Assembly: GCA_916048095.2 (NCBI GenBank)
Contig: OU696578.1
Span: forward strand, 7,373,045 to 7,437,044
DNA: 64,000 nucleotides
Reading direction: 5' to 3'
Origin: Sacculina carcini
Lineage: Eukaryota; Arthropoda; Thecostraca; Sacculinidae
The position numbers and the translations under genes are program-made. Below are positions 30,310 through 42,604 of this stretch, piece by piece; position 1 is the stretch's first letter, and each line of letters starts with the position of its first letter. Under the pieces are notes generated by a model that had not been told where the DNA came from, did no database searches, and was given only the letters and a program-made list of their open reading frames with translations.

Positions 30310-31810
30310 TAGTGATGCAAAAAAACGTTTTTTTATTGCCGTTTTTTGCAAAAAAAATGATTTTTTAGTTTTTTTTTAGAATTAACCCCAATTGTCATCG
30401 GATGTTGGATTTTAGTACATAGAAACGAGTTTAATTGACGTTTTGTACATCTTTACGTGTCTTAATTCAAAGATAATTTGATAATAGTATAAAAAAACAA
30501 AAATATTTCTCAATAAATACCTCAGGAGACTGTTTGAAAGTGCATCCGGTTCCGGTGGTTTAGGTTTATTTCATTGAGAAAACCCATGTTTTAAAGATGG
30601 TTTTAATGATGTGGATGTTTGAAATAATTTGTCAGCAGAAGAAATCAAAGTCATTGAGTAATAATGTGTGTTTTTTAAAAGAAACCATGTTTTTATGAAA
30701 AAATGCAATGATGTTTTTCAAACTGGTTTTAAATTCGTTTTATTAATGTACAGATTCAGAAGATGTTGACAGCAGAACAAGACAAGTTAATTGGTTGGTC
30801 AAATGTATTTTTGACAAACGTTTATTTAAACTAACGCTTTTTTAATGAAACAATGTTTTCTAAAACAATTTCTATGTAAGATAGATTTGATTAATGTATA
30901 TTCGAATACCTTTTATATAGCAAGTAGCCTGCTGGTATAAGCGGCTGGTTAAACCACTTGATTTAAACTGATTTTTTAAACCATGTTTTTTTTCAAAATA
31001 ATTTTTTTGCAAATAATTTTTTTGTCAGATCAAGGAAAGTTGAGCCAAATTAATTGTTTTATTATTAGTAACCTGTTTTTAGAATTGGTTTTATGGATGA
31101 TGGTTTCTTTGATGTAGTTATTTGTGTTCAAATACCTTTTTGTACATTAAATATATTTCCTCAGTCTTTTTTTCCTACACGAAAATATTGCCCGTTTTCT
31201 GGTCAGGATTGCCACTCTGATCAATGCGACCCGCTTTTATTCGTAGTCTCATTAGGGACACTAAGTTTGTGTGTATATTTGTAGTCTTTGTGTAAATATT
31301 TGCAGTGTTTGTACTGTTATTGATCATTTATTGAAAATAATTGATCTGCTGAATGAAATGATGAAACATCTTATAATCAACATAGTTCATTTGTGGTAGG
31401 AAAAAGGTAATATGTACAAAATAAAAAATAAATATGCCACCTGTTGTTTTTTTTAAAACAGTTTCAGATTTTAGCATAAAAAACGGTTCTCAAACCCAGC
31501 TTTCTTACACAATGATTAACTCAATCATTGAATGCAAAACTGTAGTGTACATAGAAGTGCCGCACAGTACCGTGCAAACAATGATATTAGGGCTTTCAGA
31601 CACATTATTACAATTATATTGGGCATATTTAATGATAATTCAATTTGATAGGGTCACTACTAGCATGAATAACTCATGTGTTGATAAAAAATCATTCATT
31701 TAACATCCCAAGTATATCATTTCCATAATTTGAATTGTTTGCATAACTCTACAAAAAACAAAAAACTCTTTTGGCAAAAAAACCGTCGTTTTTTTTAGGT
31801 CGCATCTCTA
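30310..31810. mobile_element. Nonautonomous hAT element, 1.5 kb, AT-rich
   Basis: The ends TAGTGATGCAAAAAA and TAGAGATGCGAC (reverse strand) are flanked by ATCAAGAC at 30302-30309 and 31811-31818. The empty site occurs in the sister copy at about 32233-32245. The interior holds imperfect repeats of AAACCATGTTTT and TTTTAAA words and no credible ORF. Confidence 0.75.
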
Positions 31811-31818
31811 ATCAAGAC

Positions 31819-31998
31819 ACGAGAAAAACACGAAAAATATGCTCCAATAAACTATTCCTACAATATTTTAATCCTAACATCTGAAAAAAATTTACTCATA
31901 TAATCACACATTAATTTCAAATTATTTTAATAATTTACTAAATTGTAGTAATACTGATTTATTAATTTATTTATAATTAATCTTCTCTTCTCTCTTAC
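31819..31998. other. Shared 3' flank and intron-like stretch between the duplicated exons
   Basis: It carries AATAAA at about 31845 and AT-rich sequence repeated at 32255-32390. It ends in a pyrimidine tract (TCTTCTCTTCTCTCTTAC) that suits a splice acceptor for the second exon copy. Confidence 0.4.
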
Positions 31999-32285
31999 AA
32001 ATATAGAGCAGAAAACACTTCATTATAAAACCTGCACTTCGTGTGAGACAAATTGTCACGAAGAGACAGGATAAGCTCCGACAACAGCAAATGTACCACA
32101 AAACGGCAAAGCTCGGCGCAATGGCAAACAGTGCCGACATTACCGCGTGCTTCAGTATGGCGGAAGCTCTTATGTAGCGAACGCTCAAATTGAACTTGAA
32201 AAATGGAAATTTTCAAGCACTGAGTGCAATTCGCATCAATACACGAGAAAACACGAAAAATATGCTCCAATAAACTATTCCTACA
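31999..32285 (+). CDS. Terminal exon of an unidentified gene, copy 2 (uninterrupted)
   Basis: An acceptor after a good pyrimidine tract (ACAAATATAG, ending at about 32006) leads into an open frame of about 56 codons. It ends in TAG at about 32175-32177, with AATAAA at about 32270. It is the intact sister of 30070-30310 and carries both the LTR-element and hAT empty sites. The upstream exons are not in the window in a form I can recognise. A charged KRQDKLRQQQ segment suggests a helix. Confidence 0.35.
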
Positions 32286-32512
32286 ACAACTGAAAAAATT
32301 AACTCATATACTCACACATTAATTTCAAATTATTTTAATAACTTATTAAATTGTAGTCATAAGTACTTATTTATTAATTGAATTTAATAATTAATTAATT
32401 AATTCCTGAGCGTTCGGGCAAATATTTTTGCAAGCAGACGCGAATATCGGGCAACATCTGGTAACACGAGACGAACCGTGCGCACTTGCACCTGAAACCG
32501 AATCTGACCGAC

Positions 32513-34475
32513 CTTGTCGGGTGGCTGCGGCCGTAGAAGCGGTGTTCCAGCATGAGACAGACTGCGCCGTGTTGGCGAGCATATTGCAGCCACGAGCCGA
32601 CCGTCATCCAGACAGGATCGGCCGTGCCTTCACCGCCGATCATCAAAAACAACGGCCCGCCCTCGCGCTCAAACTCGGCGTTCACAAAATATCGCTGACA
32701 CGCGCACACAAAAATTATGGAAATATAAGCAAATTTCCATAGTTGAGAAACAGCAACATGTATTTTTAGCTACAACATGCATTTGGCTCAAACATTCACA
32801 AAACTAGATTAATTGTAAAATATAACATATGTCGCAGTGAATTGTTTTTGCCATTAGAAAAAATATGTACATCACGCATAATTAAACGCTTCGTAAGCAT
32901 CGGATTAAAGCAGCAATGATATACTACAAAAATACTTAATTTTAAATTTTATTATAAATTGTTACTATATTTATATATAATACTACTCATTTATATAATA
33001 AAAAACAGTAATATCAAAAAGGACAAATAAAAACGTATTAAAAATCAAGCTAAAATATAGCAGCATACACTTTCCTCTATGGGGCATCAATGAATGCGAC
33101 AAATGTCAGTCTTTAGGGAGATGTCCCGGTTTTTTTCAAACCCTGGTCTCAAGGTTGCAAGGTTGGATTGCAATTGACAAATGATTGATGCCACTTCACT
33201 GCAAGGACAGAGGACACCATAACACGACGCTCATCAACAACACAACAACACATTATTAGACAACAGCGGGTGAAAAACGTATAGGAGATTGGTATTTGTC
33301 GGAACGTAGAAACCGCCTCAAAACCGTGTTTCACATGCTCTCCACCGTGATTAAATAGGTATTAGGTATTCGACATAATTGATGCTTTAAGCCATTACCT
33401 CCCGGTGATCTCATGTGATCACTTAAAAATTATCATATTTCCTAGTTTACTGTGTATATTAACACGTATTTCATCATCAGGCTATATTGATTTGGAATAT
33501 TTCGTTGATATCTACACAATATTATTACAAATTTTGATTTAAATTGATATACAATCCTGAAAATATTTCGGTTTTAGTACCAAGTAAAATTATGGGGGGT
33601 GTAATGGGTTCACTTAACATCACAAAAATACAGTGGTCCCCTAGACGGGATCTTGCAGGACAAGCATAGAGAGTAATATACACTTTTATTTAGGATTTTG
33701 ATTTCATAATTTCATTTTATTCATTGTTTATCCATTTTGTTTCTTCATTAGCTTTTATCTTCCTGACTAAAGCATTTACTCTTCGAAATCATTTTCTCTA
33801 TATCTTTCAGGCGCCTCCGGTACGCGAGACCACCGAAGGGCGGTACTAGTGCTTGCACTCTTCCCCCATGCTACTGGATTTGCCTGTAACTAATAATAAT
33901 ACTAAAGAAGAAATGTGAACTGCTATGATATATTTGTATTGTGTAAGCCCAGATGTTTGATATGACGCGCTAGCAACAATACGAGGGAATGAGGGTGCAA
34001 AGGGGAAGTTATCGGCGTGGGCTTGTGTTTTGTATTGCTGCGGTTTGTTTATTACTTGTTTACCTACGTTATTTGGCTTCAAATATATTAAGGACGATTT
34101 GTCGTGAGAATACCTTATGAGTTGAGTATATAATTTCGGGACTAAAATGTCAGTCCGAACATAAACGAGCTGAGAGTGCGCACGGTCATGGACAAACACG
34201 TGCACGCGCGTGGGTCCAGATATAACGCCAACCTGTTTCCACGTGCGAGTGTCGGCCGGTCGGAAATGGTCGAGCTTCTGCGTGAACCATTGCTCGGGCG
34301 GCGGAGACTGGTGTTGATGCGAGCGGTCGGGAGGTCGCAGCAGGCCGTAATGGTCGCGTCGTTGCAGCGCAGTCGCCCGCCCCAACAGCAGCGCCAATGA
34401 GGCGGCGAAAATGACGCACACAATGTTCATCTGACGCAGTCGAGACAAAGACTGTAGCATTGTGCTCAAAAGCAT
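32513..34475 (-). CDS. Secreted serine carboxypeptidase of family S28 (PRSS16/PRCP-like), 5' two exons only
   Basis: Exon 1 (34475-34233, ATG at 34475 or, within it, 34430) encodes a signal peptide (MNIVCVIFAASLALLLGRA) and ends WFTQKLDHFRP..TWKQ before a GT donor. Exon 2 (32694-32513) starts after a TGTCAG acceptor in matching phase. It reads RYFVNAEF..GGPLFLMIGGEGT..LMLEHRFYGRSHPT, the conserved N-terminal part of S28 peptidases (GGEG and EHRFYG), and ends at AAG|GTCGGT. The catalytic Ser (GGSY), Asp and His would lie in later exons, and I find none on this strand down to position 1. Either the gene is split by rearrangement or this is a partial copy. The 1.54-kb intron is AT-rich. Confidence 0.7.
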
Positions 34476-35412
34476 CAATTACAGAAACCCCTAATCGCTA
34501 AAGCCCAAAGCATCCAAACTTCAAATTACAATTTTCGATTATATCATAGTCAGATAATTCAAATTAAAAGTAAAGAATAAAGAATATCATAGACCATGGA
34601 AATTGTATCAGAGAGATCATGACTAAATAGGCTGACAAAATAAATTGCTTGTAATAAAAATTACAACCATCTTCATAAAAATAGTATGCCGCATTTCAAC
34701 ATACAACTAATCCCATTTATATATCTTGAAATGCAAACTTACCAGTCTAATAATATATTATCAGACTTGTGACGCTAAATTCGTGTTCATCTGTAGCGCC
34801 CAATAATCATCAACGAAACGCACAAGTAACCACAGCCAGGTTAATTGTCATTATGGAGACATTATGGAGTGTAGCATTTAGTAGCACATTGGTTGTGTTC
34901 CAGTTTGCAGATTGTGTCAGTCAGTGAAATCGTTGATATGTAAGTGAAGAAGAAATGTGGATTGTCATGTTGACGATGATTGATTACCGCATTGAATTGG
35001 ATTGTTTCATGTGGTGGGATACATGGCGCATTTGTATTTATATTCATAGCATATTATATTCATAGCATTTGTATTTATATTTATAGTAATTATTTTTATT
35101 CATGGATCATTTGTATTTGCATAACATTACATAGAGCCATTTGTGAAGAACTGAGTTGAAAATTGAAAAGCTATGACCTGCAGTGACCGGTGTATTCCAT
35201 CAGTTTGTGCATGTGGATGGGCGAGGAAGCCACAAACATTAAGCCCAACATAGCCGAACTGTTTCTAAACTAGTTCAACTAGTTTTTCTGGACACGTTAG
35301 TTTTTGAAAAGTCAAGAAAATAAGCGGTGATGATTTCGATGTTTTATTTTTTGGAGAGGATGAACCTCTTGAATCTATTTTCACTACACGTTTGAACAAG
35401 GGCAACGAAAGA
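34476..35412. other. Intergenic AT-rich sequence upstream of the S28 gene
   Basis: No gene is recognised. 35315-35430 on the plus strand has about 38 codons of protein-like composition (GDDFDVLFFGEDEPLESIF), but no start or splice context supports them. It may be the edge of an unrecognised exon. Confidence 0.3.
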
Positions 35413-38400
35413 TGTGAAACAGTTCAGTTCAGTTCAGTGTATTTGTTATAGCGCCTGTCATACACGGGCGCGCAGCAGCTAAACAGTATGTACAAGCGGA
35501 CAAAGCTAAACAGATATTACAGAAACAATAAAAAGAACACATGAATGAATAAATATTACACGATTCAAATAACACAATGAACACATTTACACAATGAGAA
35601 GAACACATTGAAGAGTGATTGAAGAACACAATAACAGAGTACAATAAACGTACTTAGACTAAAACATAGGTAAACACAAACATACATGCATTCGCGCCCA
35701 CACACATATCAGAGAGAGGCAAAAGGAGTCAAGGAATGAGTCACGGGATCAAAGGAAAGGACAAGATGTGTACGTAGAGAAGAGGAAAAAGATCGATACG
35801 TGAGCGAGGAGGTGATATGAGAAGGGAGCGAGTTATATAATCGAGGACCGTAGAACGAGAACGATTTAGAAGACCATGCAGATTCATTGAAGGCGCGAGG
35901 ACAGCATAGAGGAGCAGAATGACAGGAAGTGGGATTAGAAGTGGGAGAGAGCAGATCATAAAGATATAAAGGTTGATTAGGAGCATGTAAGAGTTTGAAT
36001 ATTATGCAGCAGATTTTGAAGTGAATGCGCGATTTAATAGGAAGCCAACGGAATTGAAACAGAAAAGGAGAAGTATGGCGACAGAAGATAGGATGCAAAA
36101 CAAAACGACAGGACTGATTCATTACGCACTGAAGAATTTTTAAAGAATAATTAGGACAGCTGAAGTGGAGTGAGTTGCAGTAGTCGAGTCTGGAGAAGAT
36201 AAGAGAATGAGTAAGCTTGATTGCAGGGGGCTGATCGAGACAGGGACGGATGGGATGAAGCGAGCGAAGAATCAAGCGACAAGTGCGAGCTGTAGAAAGG
36301 ATATTGGTTGAGAAGGAAAGGGAAGAGTAAAAAATAACACCGAGATTTTTAACAGTCACTGAAAGAGACAAGGGGAGGAAAGGAGGAGCAATACGAGGAG
36401 GATGAAGAGCGATAAATTCAGATTTAGAAGTGTTCAAGAGGAGGTGACGTGAGGAGGTTCAGGTGGAGATAGCAGAAAGTACGTCAGACAAGGTATTAGG
36501 ATGCGAGAGAGAGCAAGGGAGATAGAATTGGATATCGTCTGCATAAATATGGAAAGGAATGGAGTAGCGCCTAAGAGACAAAGAGACACATGTAGACAAA
36601 GAGAGTACATGTAGACATTGAAAAGGAGAGGACCAAGAATAGAGCCTTGAGGAACACCGGACTTAAGAGGGAGCACAGTAGAAACGGAGGAATTGAACTC
36701 AACAGAAAAAGTGCGACCATGCAAGTAAGAACGAAGTAGTGAGAGAGCGGAATGCGAGACACCGAGATGGAGGAGGTCATCGATGAGAATAGAATGATCA
36801 ACCAAGTCAAAGGCAGATCTCATATCAAGTAGTACTAGAAGAACAGAATGACAATAAGAGAAGGAGGAAAGAATACCTTGGGAGACAGAAATGAGAACGG
36901 ATTCAGTAGAATGACCAGGGCGGAAACCGGATTGGTGAGAGTCAAGAGCATTGCAGACATAAGGGGATAACTGAGAGAAAATTGCAGATTCGAGGAGTTT
37001 GGAGGAAAAGCTGAGGAGGGAGATAGGACGATGGTAACTACATAAAGAAGGATCGAGAGAAAGTTTTTTAAGGATAGGATGTACATGGGCGTGCTTGTCG
37101 GCAAGAAAATCACCGTGCAAGAAAGAGGAGTTGACTAAGTGAAGTAGGTAAGGAATCAAGGAGTTGAAGGATGGAACAATAACTCGGAAATTAATGGGAT
37201 CAGCAGGAGAGGAAACGAATTTACATGTGGACAGAAGAGAAAGATAGTCGGAGAGGACCAGTTGAGAGAAAGACGAGAGCTGGCAGTGGGATGTAGTACG
37301 AGAGAGAAAGACATTCACGAGAGGGATTTTAGATTGCGCAGATTCAATTTTGTTCACGAAGTAGGAAGAGAGTTCGTCAGCAGTGAGAGAAGAACTAGCA
37401 GAGGGAGGACGGAGACCGCAGAGAGAGTTGAGTATATTCCAGAGGGCTTTGGGAGAGCGAGATAGAGAGGAAAAGCGTGAGGAGTAGTAAGCTTGCCTAG
37501 CAGAGGATAGGGAGGAAATATAGTTAGAACGAGCAGAGCAAAAGACCGACCAGTCATCCGCGAGCCGAGTGCGTCGCCAGATACGCTCCAAAGCACGGAG
37601 ACGGCGCTTAAGACAAGTAAGAGAGGGACAGCTCCAAGGAGAAACACGAGGACGGTGAGAGCGGAACGAGAGAGGAAAAATTAGGTTATTGATATCAGAC
37701 AAAGTGGAGTATAAGAAGGGATAAATTGAAGACGGAGGGAGTGAGTGAAGAACATGCAAAGGGAAATGGTTAGATAAAAGATTGTGAAACGTAAGAGGAT
37801 TAAAATTCCTGAAATTTCTGAAAAGGGTGAATGCTGGTGGAGGATTAGAGGATTTATACGCCGGCAATGACGTAAGGATAAGACTGTGGTCAGAGAAGAG
37901 AGGATCAGGAGGAAGAACAATGACTTCGGATGGCGGTACATCAGAAGAAAGAACTGGAGAAGGGGAAAGGACTAGATCAAGAGAATGACCCGATGTGTGA
38001 GTGGGAGAGGAAACAGGGGAGACTAGACCATGAGAATCAAGAATAGAAATAAAAGTCGATGCGAAGGAGGAGCGAGAGGGACAGTCAACCCAAAAGTTAA
38101 AGTCACCAAGGACAATGAAACGGCTGGAGAGAGAAAAAACTATAGCGTCAAGGAGCGAGGAGAATTCAGAGAATAAAAGAGGAGTAGACCGGGGGTGATT
38201 ATGCCGGTAGATAACGAGAATACAAAATTTATGAGAGGAGCGACTTGATGACATACAGAGTGGAAGAAATTCGAAAGAAGAAGGAGGAGGAATGGGATCA
38301 GATAAGAGAGATATTGGAAGAGATTTGGAAAAGATGCAGCCCACTCCACCACCAGAGAACTTAGAATCAGAACGAGATTTGTGAACAAAAGAAAAGTTAG

Positions 38401-38467
38401 AAGGAAGGTTAGTCATGAAAGATGGAATATCAGACTCGAATAGAACAACATACACATGCGCTAACAA
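35413..38467 (-). mobile_element. L2/Rex1-like LINE, copy A (5'-truncated within the endonuclease)
   Basis: On the minus strand, 38467-36434 encodes most of an AP endonuclease (IYRHN, LGDFNFW, HTSGHSLDLV, FSDHS) and reverse transcriptase (SGFRPGHSTESV, DMRSAFDLVDH, SGVPQGSILGP). A frameshift near 36590 puts the catalytic YADD into the next frame. 36437-35709 then gives the C-terminal domain with RWLPIKSRIHFK and YGPRLYNSLPSHI. The 3' tail reads GCGCTATAACAAATACA plus TGAAC repeats at about 35420-35440. The first endonuclease motif is missing. Confidence 0.8.
35709..38467 (-). pseudogene. Endonuclease/reverse transcriptase ORF of LINE copy A
   Basis: The two long open parts (677 and 242 codons) belong to one protein that starts inside the endonuclease and ends FDPVTHSLTPFASL, the same C-terminus as copies C and D. 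One frameshift plus the missing N-terminus make it inactive. The LINE protein would nick target DNA and reverse-transcribe its own RNA. Confidence 0.75.
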
Positions 38468-38744
38468 TGGAATATCGCCTAATATTGCTGCTCACAACCA
38501 ACAAATCACAACAACCAAGTTCGCAAAACAAGCCAGAAAAGACAGCACAAGACCAATCCTACCTTAAACACCACCGGAAACCATTTCAGGCAGACATTCA
38601 GCACATGACAAAATTATTTGACTTTGCCGCGCCGGTAATGAATAATGGATAATTTAATTTTTACATAATCAAGGTGCACACGTACCACTATACGTACTTG
38701 ATGTGTTTTGCAATGTGTATCTTTTTGTATTTCTCAAATTTAGT
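38468..38744. other. Spacer between two LINE copies
   Basis: Non-coding. An ORF at 38422-38652 has no family features and partly overlaps the LINE 5' edge. Nothing is recognised. Confidence 0.3.
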
Positions 38745-39460
38745 ATTGGATTGTATTGTATTGTATTGTATTGTATTTCAAAACGACACAGTAAACATAT
38801 AATAACACCAAACAACATATTTTCATGTGTCGGGGGAAGCCATAAAGGCTTATATCCCTTGAAAAAAGCAAGAACAAATAAAATAAAAGAAGAAAATGAA
38901 AAACATATATATACAGTTTAGTTCAGTTGAAAATGTACAGTGGCAAGTAATAGACGCGTTGCTTGCTGTACCTTAAATTTACAGTTCAGCAAGAGCTCAG
39001 TTTCATAATGAGATCATAAGAAGATCGGCAATCTCCACCAGGCAATTGAGTCAACATTGGGCTTTGTTATTTACATATATTTTAAGAGAATGGTGTTGAA
39101 TAGGCATGTTGTGAATTTTTTCATAGACGTCATGTCACTCAGAATTATTTCTTTGTTCTTCACCAATTCATTCCACAGCTTCACACCGTTTATGGTCAAA
39201 GCTTGATTTCTGGCGTATGTTCTTCTGTGTTGAACTAGGAACAGGTCGGGACGACGAGGATTTGTTTCAAAACAAATCTGTAGATTTTTGTGCAATTTTT
39301 TATAAAAAACTTTGTACATTAATTTACATGTTTTGAAGTGTATAAGACCTGAAATATTCAATATTTTTCCTCTGGTGAAAAGTGGTTTGGATGGTGTGTT
39401 TCGTGGTTTGGATGGTGTGTTTCGTGGTTTGGATGGTGTGTTTCGTGGATTCATATCTTA
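38745..39460 (-). mobile_element. 3' fragment of a different LINE with an (ATTGT)n-type tail
   Basis: The minus-strand ORF 39454-39071 encodes the last part of an RT-type protein (LMYKVFYKKL, RRTYARNQALTINGVKLWNEL). Its 5' side is a 21-bp tandem repeat, GTTTGGATGGTGTGTTTCGTG three times, giving a Pro-Ser-Lys-Pro-Arg-Asn-Thr repeat. The 3' tail is TACAATACAATACAATCC at about 38745-38775. It is 5'-truncated. Confidence 0.6.
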
Positions 39461-39756
39461 CCTGTCAAAATAGTTCGGCAGTCGATTGAAACCCGCTTGA
39501 GTTATTTGAAACGACATATTCAGCACATTCACTCACAATTGGTGAGTTGTGTGGTTCGGTCCAGTGTGAACTGGTCTGATTCCATGATTAACACGTATTT
39601 TTACGTCAGTTTTTTGGTGGTGGATATTGTCATTTCATTTTCTGCCTCTTTTTATAGTGTTGAACATTGCTGTCTGCAATTCATGCATTTGTACGCGCAA
39701 TTGTATGTTTATATGCGCTATGACATACATTATGGTTGGCGCGCCATATCAACACA

Positions 39757-40700
39757 ACAACAGCAGTGTGTATTTGGTTTAGCGCCCCTCATCATAGGCG
39801 CGCAGACGAGTACTGATGCTTAAAACATGAAATATATACTGGCAATGCGAGCATCGATCAGAGCTCGATCACCAAACAACAAATTATAACGCGGATATAA
39901 GCAAGGATAAACAGAGGAGCAGAACAGCAGCAGGACTCGAACAAGCACGTAGAAGAGCGCAGCGGAAATACATTAAAGACAGGGGAACAAAATGCATGCA
40001 CGCTGAATATACACAGTCACAGGCTTCCCGGACAAGTGCAACTATATACATTTCGCAAATGAGAATAAGCAAATGAACGATATGACAACGATGAAGTGAT
40101 GTGAGAGGGGAGAGAGTTGTAAAGACGCGGACCGTAAAAGGCGAATGATTTGCAAGACCACGCGGACTCATTTAAAGCGCGAGGGCAGGCTAAAGGGACA
40201 GGATGTCGAGAAGAGGAGGTTTCAGAGTGAGAAAGTAAGGCATAGATATATGCAGGTTTAGTGGGACAGTGTGACAGTTTAAAGATTATGGAGCAAATTT
40301 TGAAGTGAATTCTATATTTGATAGGAAGCCAGCGGAACTTGTAAATATAAGGAGAAGTATGACGGCAGAAAGCAGGATATATAACAAAACGGCAGGATTG
40401 GTTCATCACTCGCTGGAGAATTTTCAAGGAAGATTAAGGACATTTGAAGTGGAGCGAGCTGCAGTAATCCAGTCTAGAAAAAATGAGTGATTGAACAAGC
40501 TTGATAGAAGATGGCTGGTCGATGCAGGGACGGATAGGATAGAGAGAGCGGATTATATGGCGACAGTAGTAGCAAGAATATTGGCAGAGAGGGAAAGTGA
40601 GGAATCAAAGATAATGTCAAGGTTTCTAACAGATGAAGAGAGAGATATGGGCAATAGAGGAGACAAAGAGGAGGGTGAAGAGCAAGAATATGTAGTCTAA
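39757..40700 (-). mobile_element. L2/Rex1-like LINE, copy B (3' fragment)
   Basis: 40427-40017 (minus) encodes the C-terminal domain (MKILQRVMNQSCRFVIYP, FRWLPIKYRIHFK, FYGPRLYNSLPSHI), closest by eye to copy A. The plus-strand ORFs at 40305-40700 are its antisense. The 3' end has the GGGCGCTAAACCAAATACACAC tail type and CTGTTGTTG. It is 5'-truncated within the RT. Confidence 0.7.
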
Positions 40701-41300
40701 ACTGGCTGGTGCACGCTTAAAACACCAATAACAACATGCTTATGATGATTTTGAATATGTTTGATTCATCCGTTGTATCACACAATAAGTAGTATTTGTC
40801 CGTATATTGGTACTTGTGTATTTGTGTGTTCGTCGAATGTTTTGAGTAGAATGTTCTTGCACTAGGCGGAACTTTGACTGAATCATTCGTGTACTTTATC
40901 AATGCAATTTTTCCGCAGCAAAACGTAATATAAATCATTCGGAGATATTTTGAGCGTGTTTGTCAAGGCGTATGACCACTGTAGTGTTCTCCAATGAACA
41001 CGAGTGCCAACAAAACGATGTATATCAATCACACAGACATGCACGTATACAACTACCAACTCAACACTGGTATATACACAATACGACAGAGCACCAACAC
41101 GTCCGACGCCTAGACCGAGACTGACCTCAGTCACTCACTGCACAACTGACAGGACAAGTGGGCGGGGCGTCAGCCTTAGTCGCGCCACACGCACAGGCCA
41201 GCTCTATGACCAAATATGGTTCGATTGTTGGGAACATAGAACGAGATTGAACAAGGAACAGATTCACACATTGCATCTCCCCCACACATATAGATGCACT
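40701..41300. other. Unassigned sequence next to a Gypsy fragment
   Basis: It lies just past the 3' end of the integrase ORF of the next element and may contain a decayed LTR. I see no second copy to confirm that and no gene. 41004-41345 is an open frame of low-complexity Thr/Pro/Arg without family signals. Confidence 0.3.
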
Positions 41301-42590
41301 TTAATCTCGCAGACGAGCAGGCAGCCACCGACGACGACCCCTTGATGACGGCGCCATCTCATGTGACCGTTCGTCGCCCGTCGTCCCTGTAGGTTCATCT
41401 GCGTCATGGCGGGATATAGTCGTGATCGCCGTTGTCGCTGAACCTGGGCTTGATGACCGGTGATGCTTGTCGGCGTCGGTTGTCTGCGTCGTCTTGGCTG
41501 TTTGTACTTCCGTTGGCCAGCAGTCGAATTCCTCGTGCGGTGCACCGGCATTTTCCGTGTCAGTCGGTCCACTGTGCCTGGCAGAGGCCAAGTGCGCTGT
41601 GTTGCGCACGGACCCGTCGTCTGAGCGAAATGACGAGCCTTGTTTCCGGATGATGCGAAACGTTCCGATGAGTTTCTTCGCCGGATTTCCCTTGACCCGC
41701 AGCACGCACGAATACCAAGTCGCCTGGCGCAAACGTCGGCTCAGCTGTGGCATGGCGAATGTCGTATTAAAATTTGTTGCGCGCCTGCTGCTGACGAACT
41801 CGTCGAGATATAGTCTCGTCAGACTGAGACAGATTCACCAACGGCAGCACAAGCTTCATTCGTTGCCCGTGCAGCAGCACAGAAGGCGACACGCCGGTTG
41901 TGCAATGCGGCGTGGCTCTGAAGCCCGCCAGCTGTTGTCGCATATGCAGCTGGAATTCAGTCACGTCACAACACTGCTGCACCCAGGTTTTAAATGTTCG
42001 GTTGAATCTTTCGATCACCGAATTGCTTCGTGGCCAGTATACCACCGAGCGCCTGTGTTGGATGTCACGCCTCTGAAGGTATTGTTCAAAGCTCTCGCTG
42101 ACGAACTGACGCCCGTTGTCCGTGACAAGTTCGTCCGGGAATCCTTCGCGACTCCTTACGACGTTCAGAAACCATATTACGTTCGCTGTGTTGACGCAAG
42201 TGGTGAAGCCAACCTCAGCCCACTTTGAATGGTAGTCGATTAGGTTGATTGCGTACCGACAATCCGCAGGCGATGCGTTGATAGGCCCCACGATGTCCAG
42301 AGCCAACTTGACCCACGGCCTATCAGGAAACGTGGCCGACTGCATTGGTGCCGGTCTCGCGCGGTTGGACAGTGTTTTATCACTGTGCTGGCAGTGATAA
42401 CAGTTGGCGACCAAGCGATGCACATCGTCATCCAACCCAGGCCACCAGGCCAGACTCCTCAAATATTGCTTGGTACGCACCTCGCCGTCATGGGCCACAT
42501 GAACACGCGACAAGTAGTCTGATCGTAGATGGACTGGAACTACCACTTCGTTCGTTGGTTCGTTATTTGTGTTTATGGGGTGCACCGGCC
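41301..42590 (-). pseudogene. Gypsy-type integrase fragment
   Basis: 42585-41767 (minus) encodes an integrase: zinc finger (H.., CYHCQHSD), WWPGLDDDV, then LDIVGPI with the first Asp, LVTDNGRQF with the second, and the region of the Glu (SNSVIERFNRTFKTW). The frame then shifts near 41760 and continues as a chromatin-side tail of about 150 codons (41753-41301), rich in Arg, Thr and Ser. The 5' side (protease, RT) is missing; the next thing upstream is a LINE. It is a different lineage from the 25.8-30.1 kb element. Confidence 0.75.
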
Positions 42591-42604
42591 TCTGGGACCA
42601 TACG

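Noticed and set aside
37262-37465. Plus-strand ORFs across the LINE copies (for example 37262, 40305, 53260, 57198)
   Set aside because: They are antisense shadows of the reverse transcriptase genes.
41004-41345. Thr/Arg-rich plus-strand ORF
   Set aside because: It overlaps the antisense of the Gypsy integrase tail and low-complexity DNA, with no homology signs.
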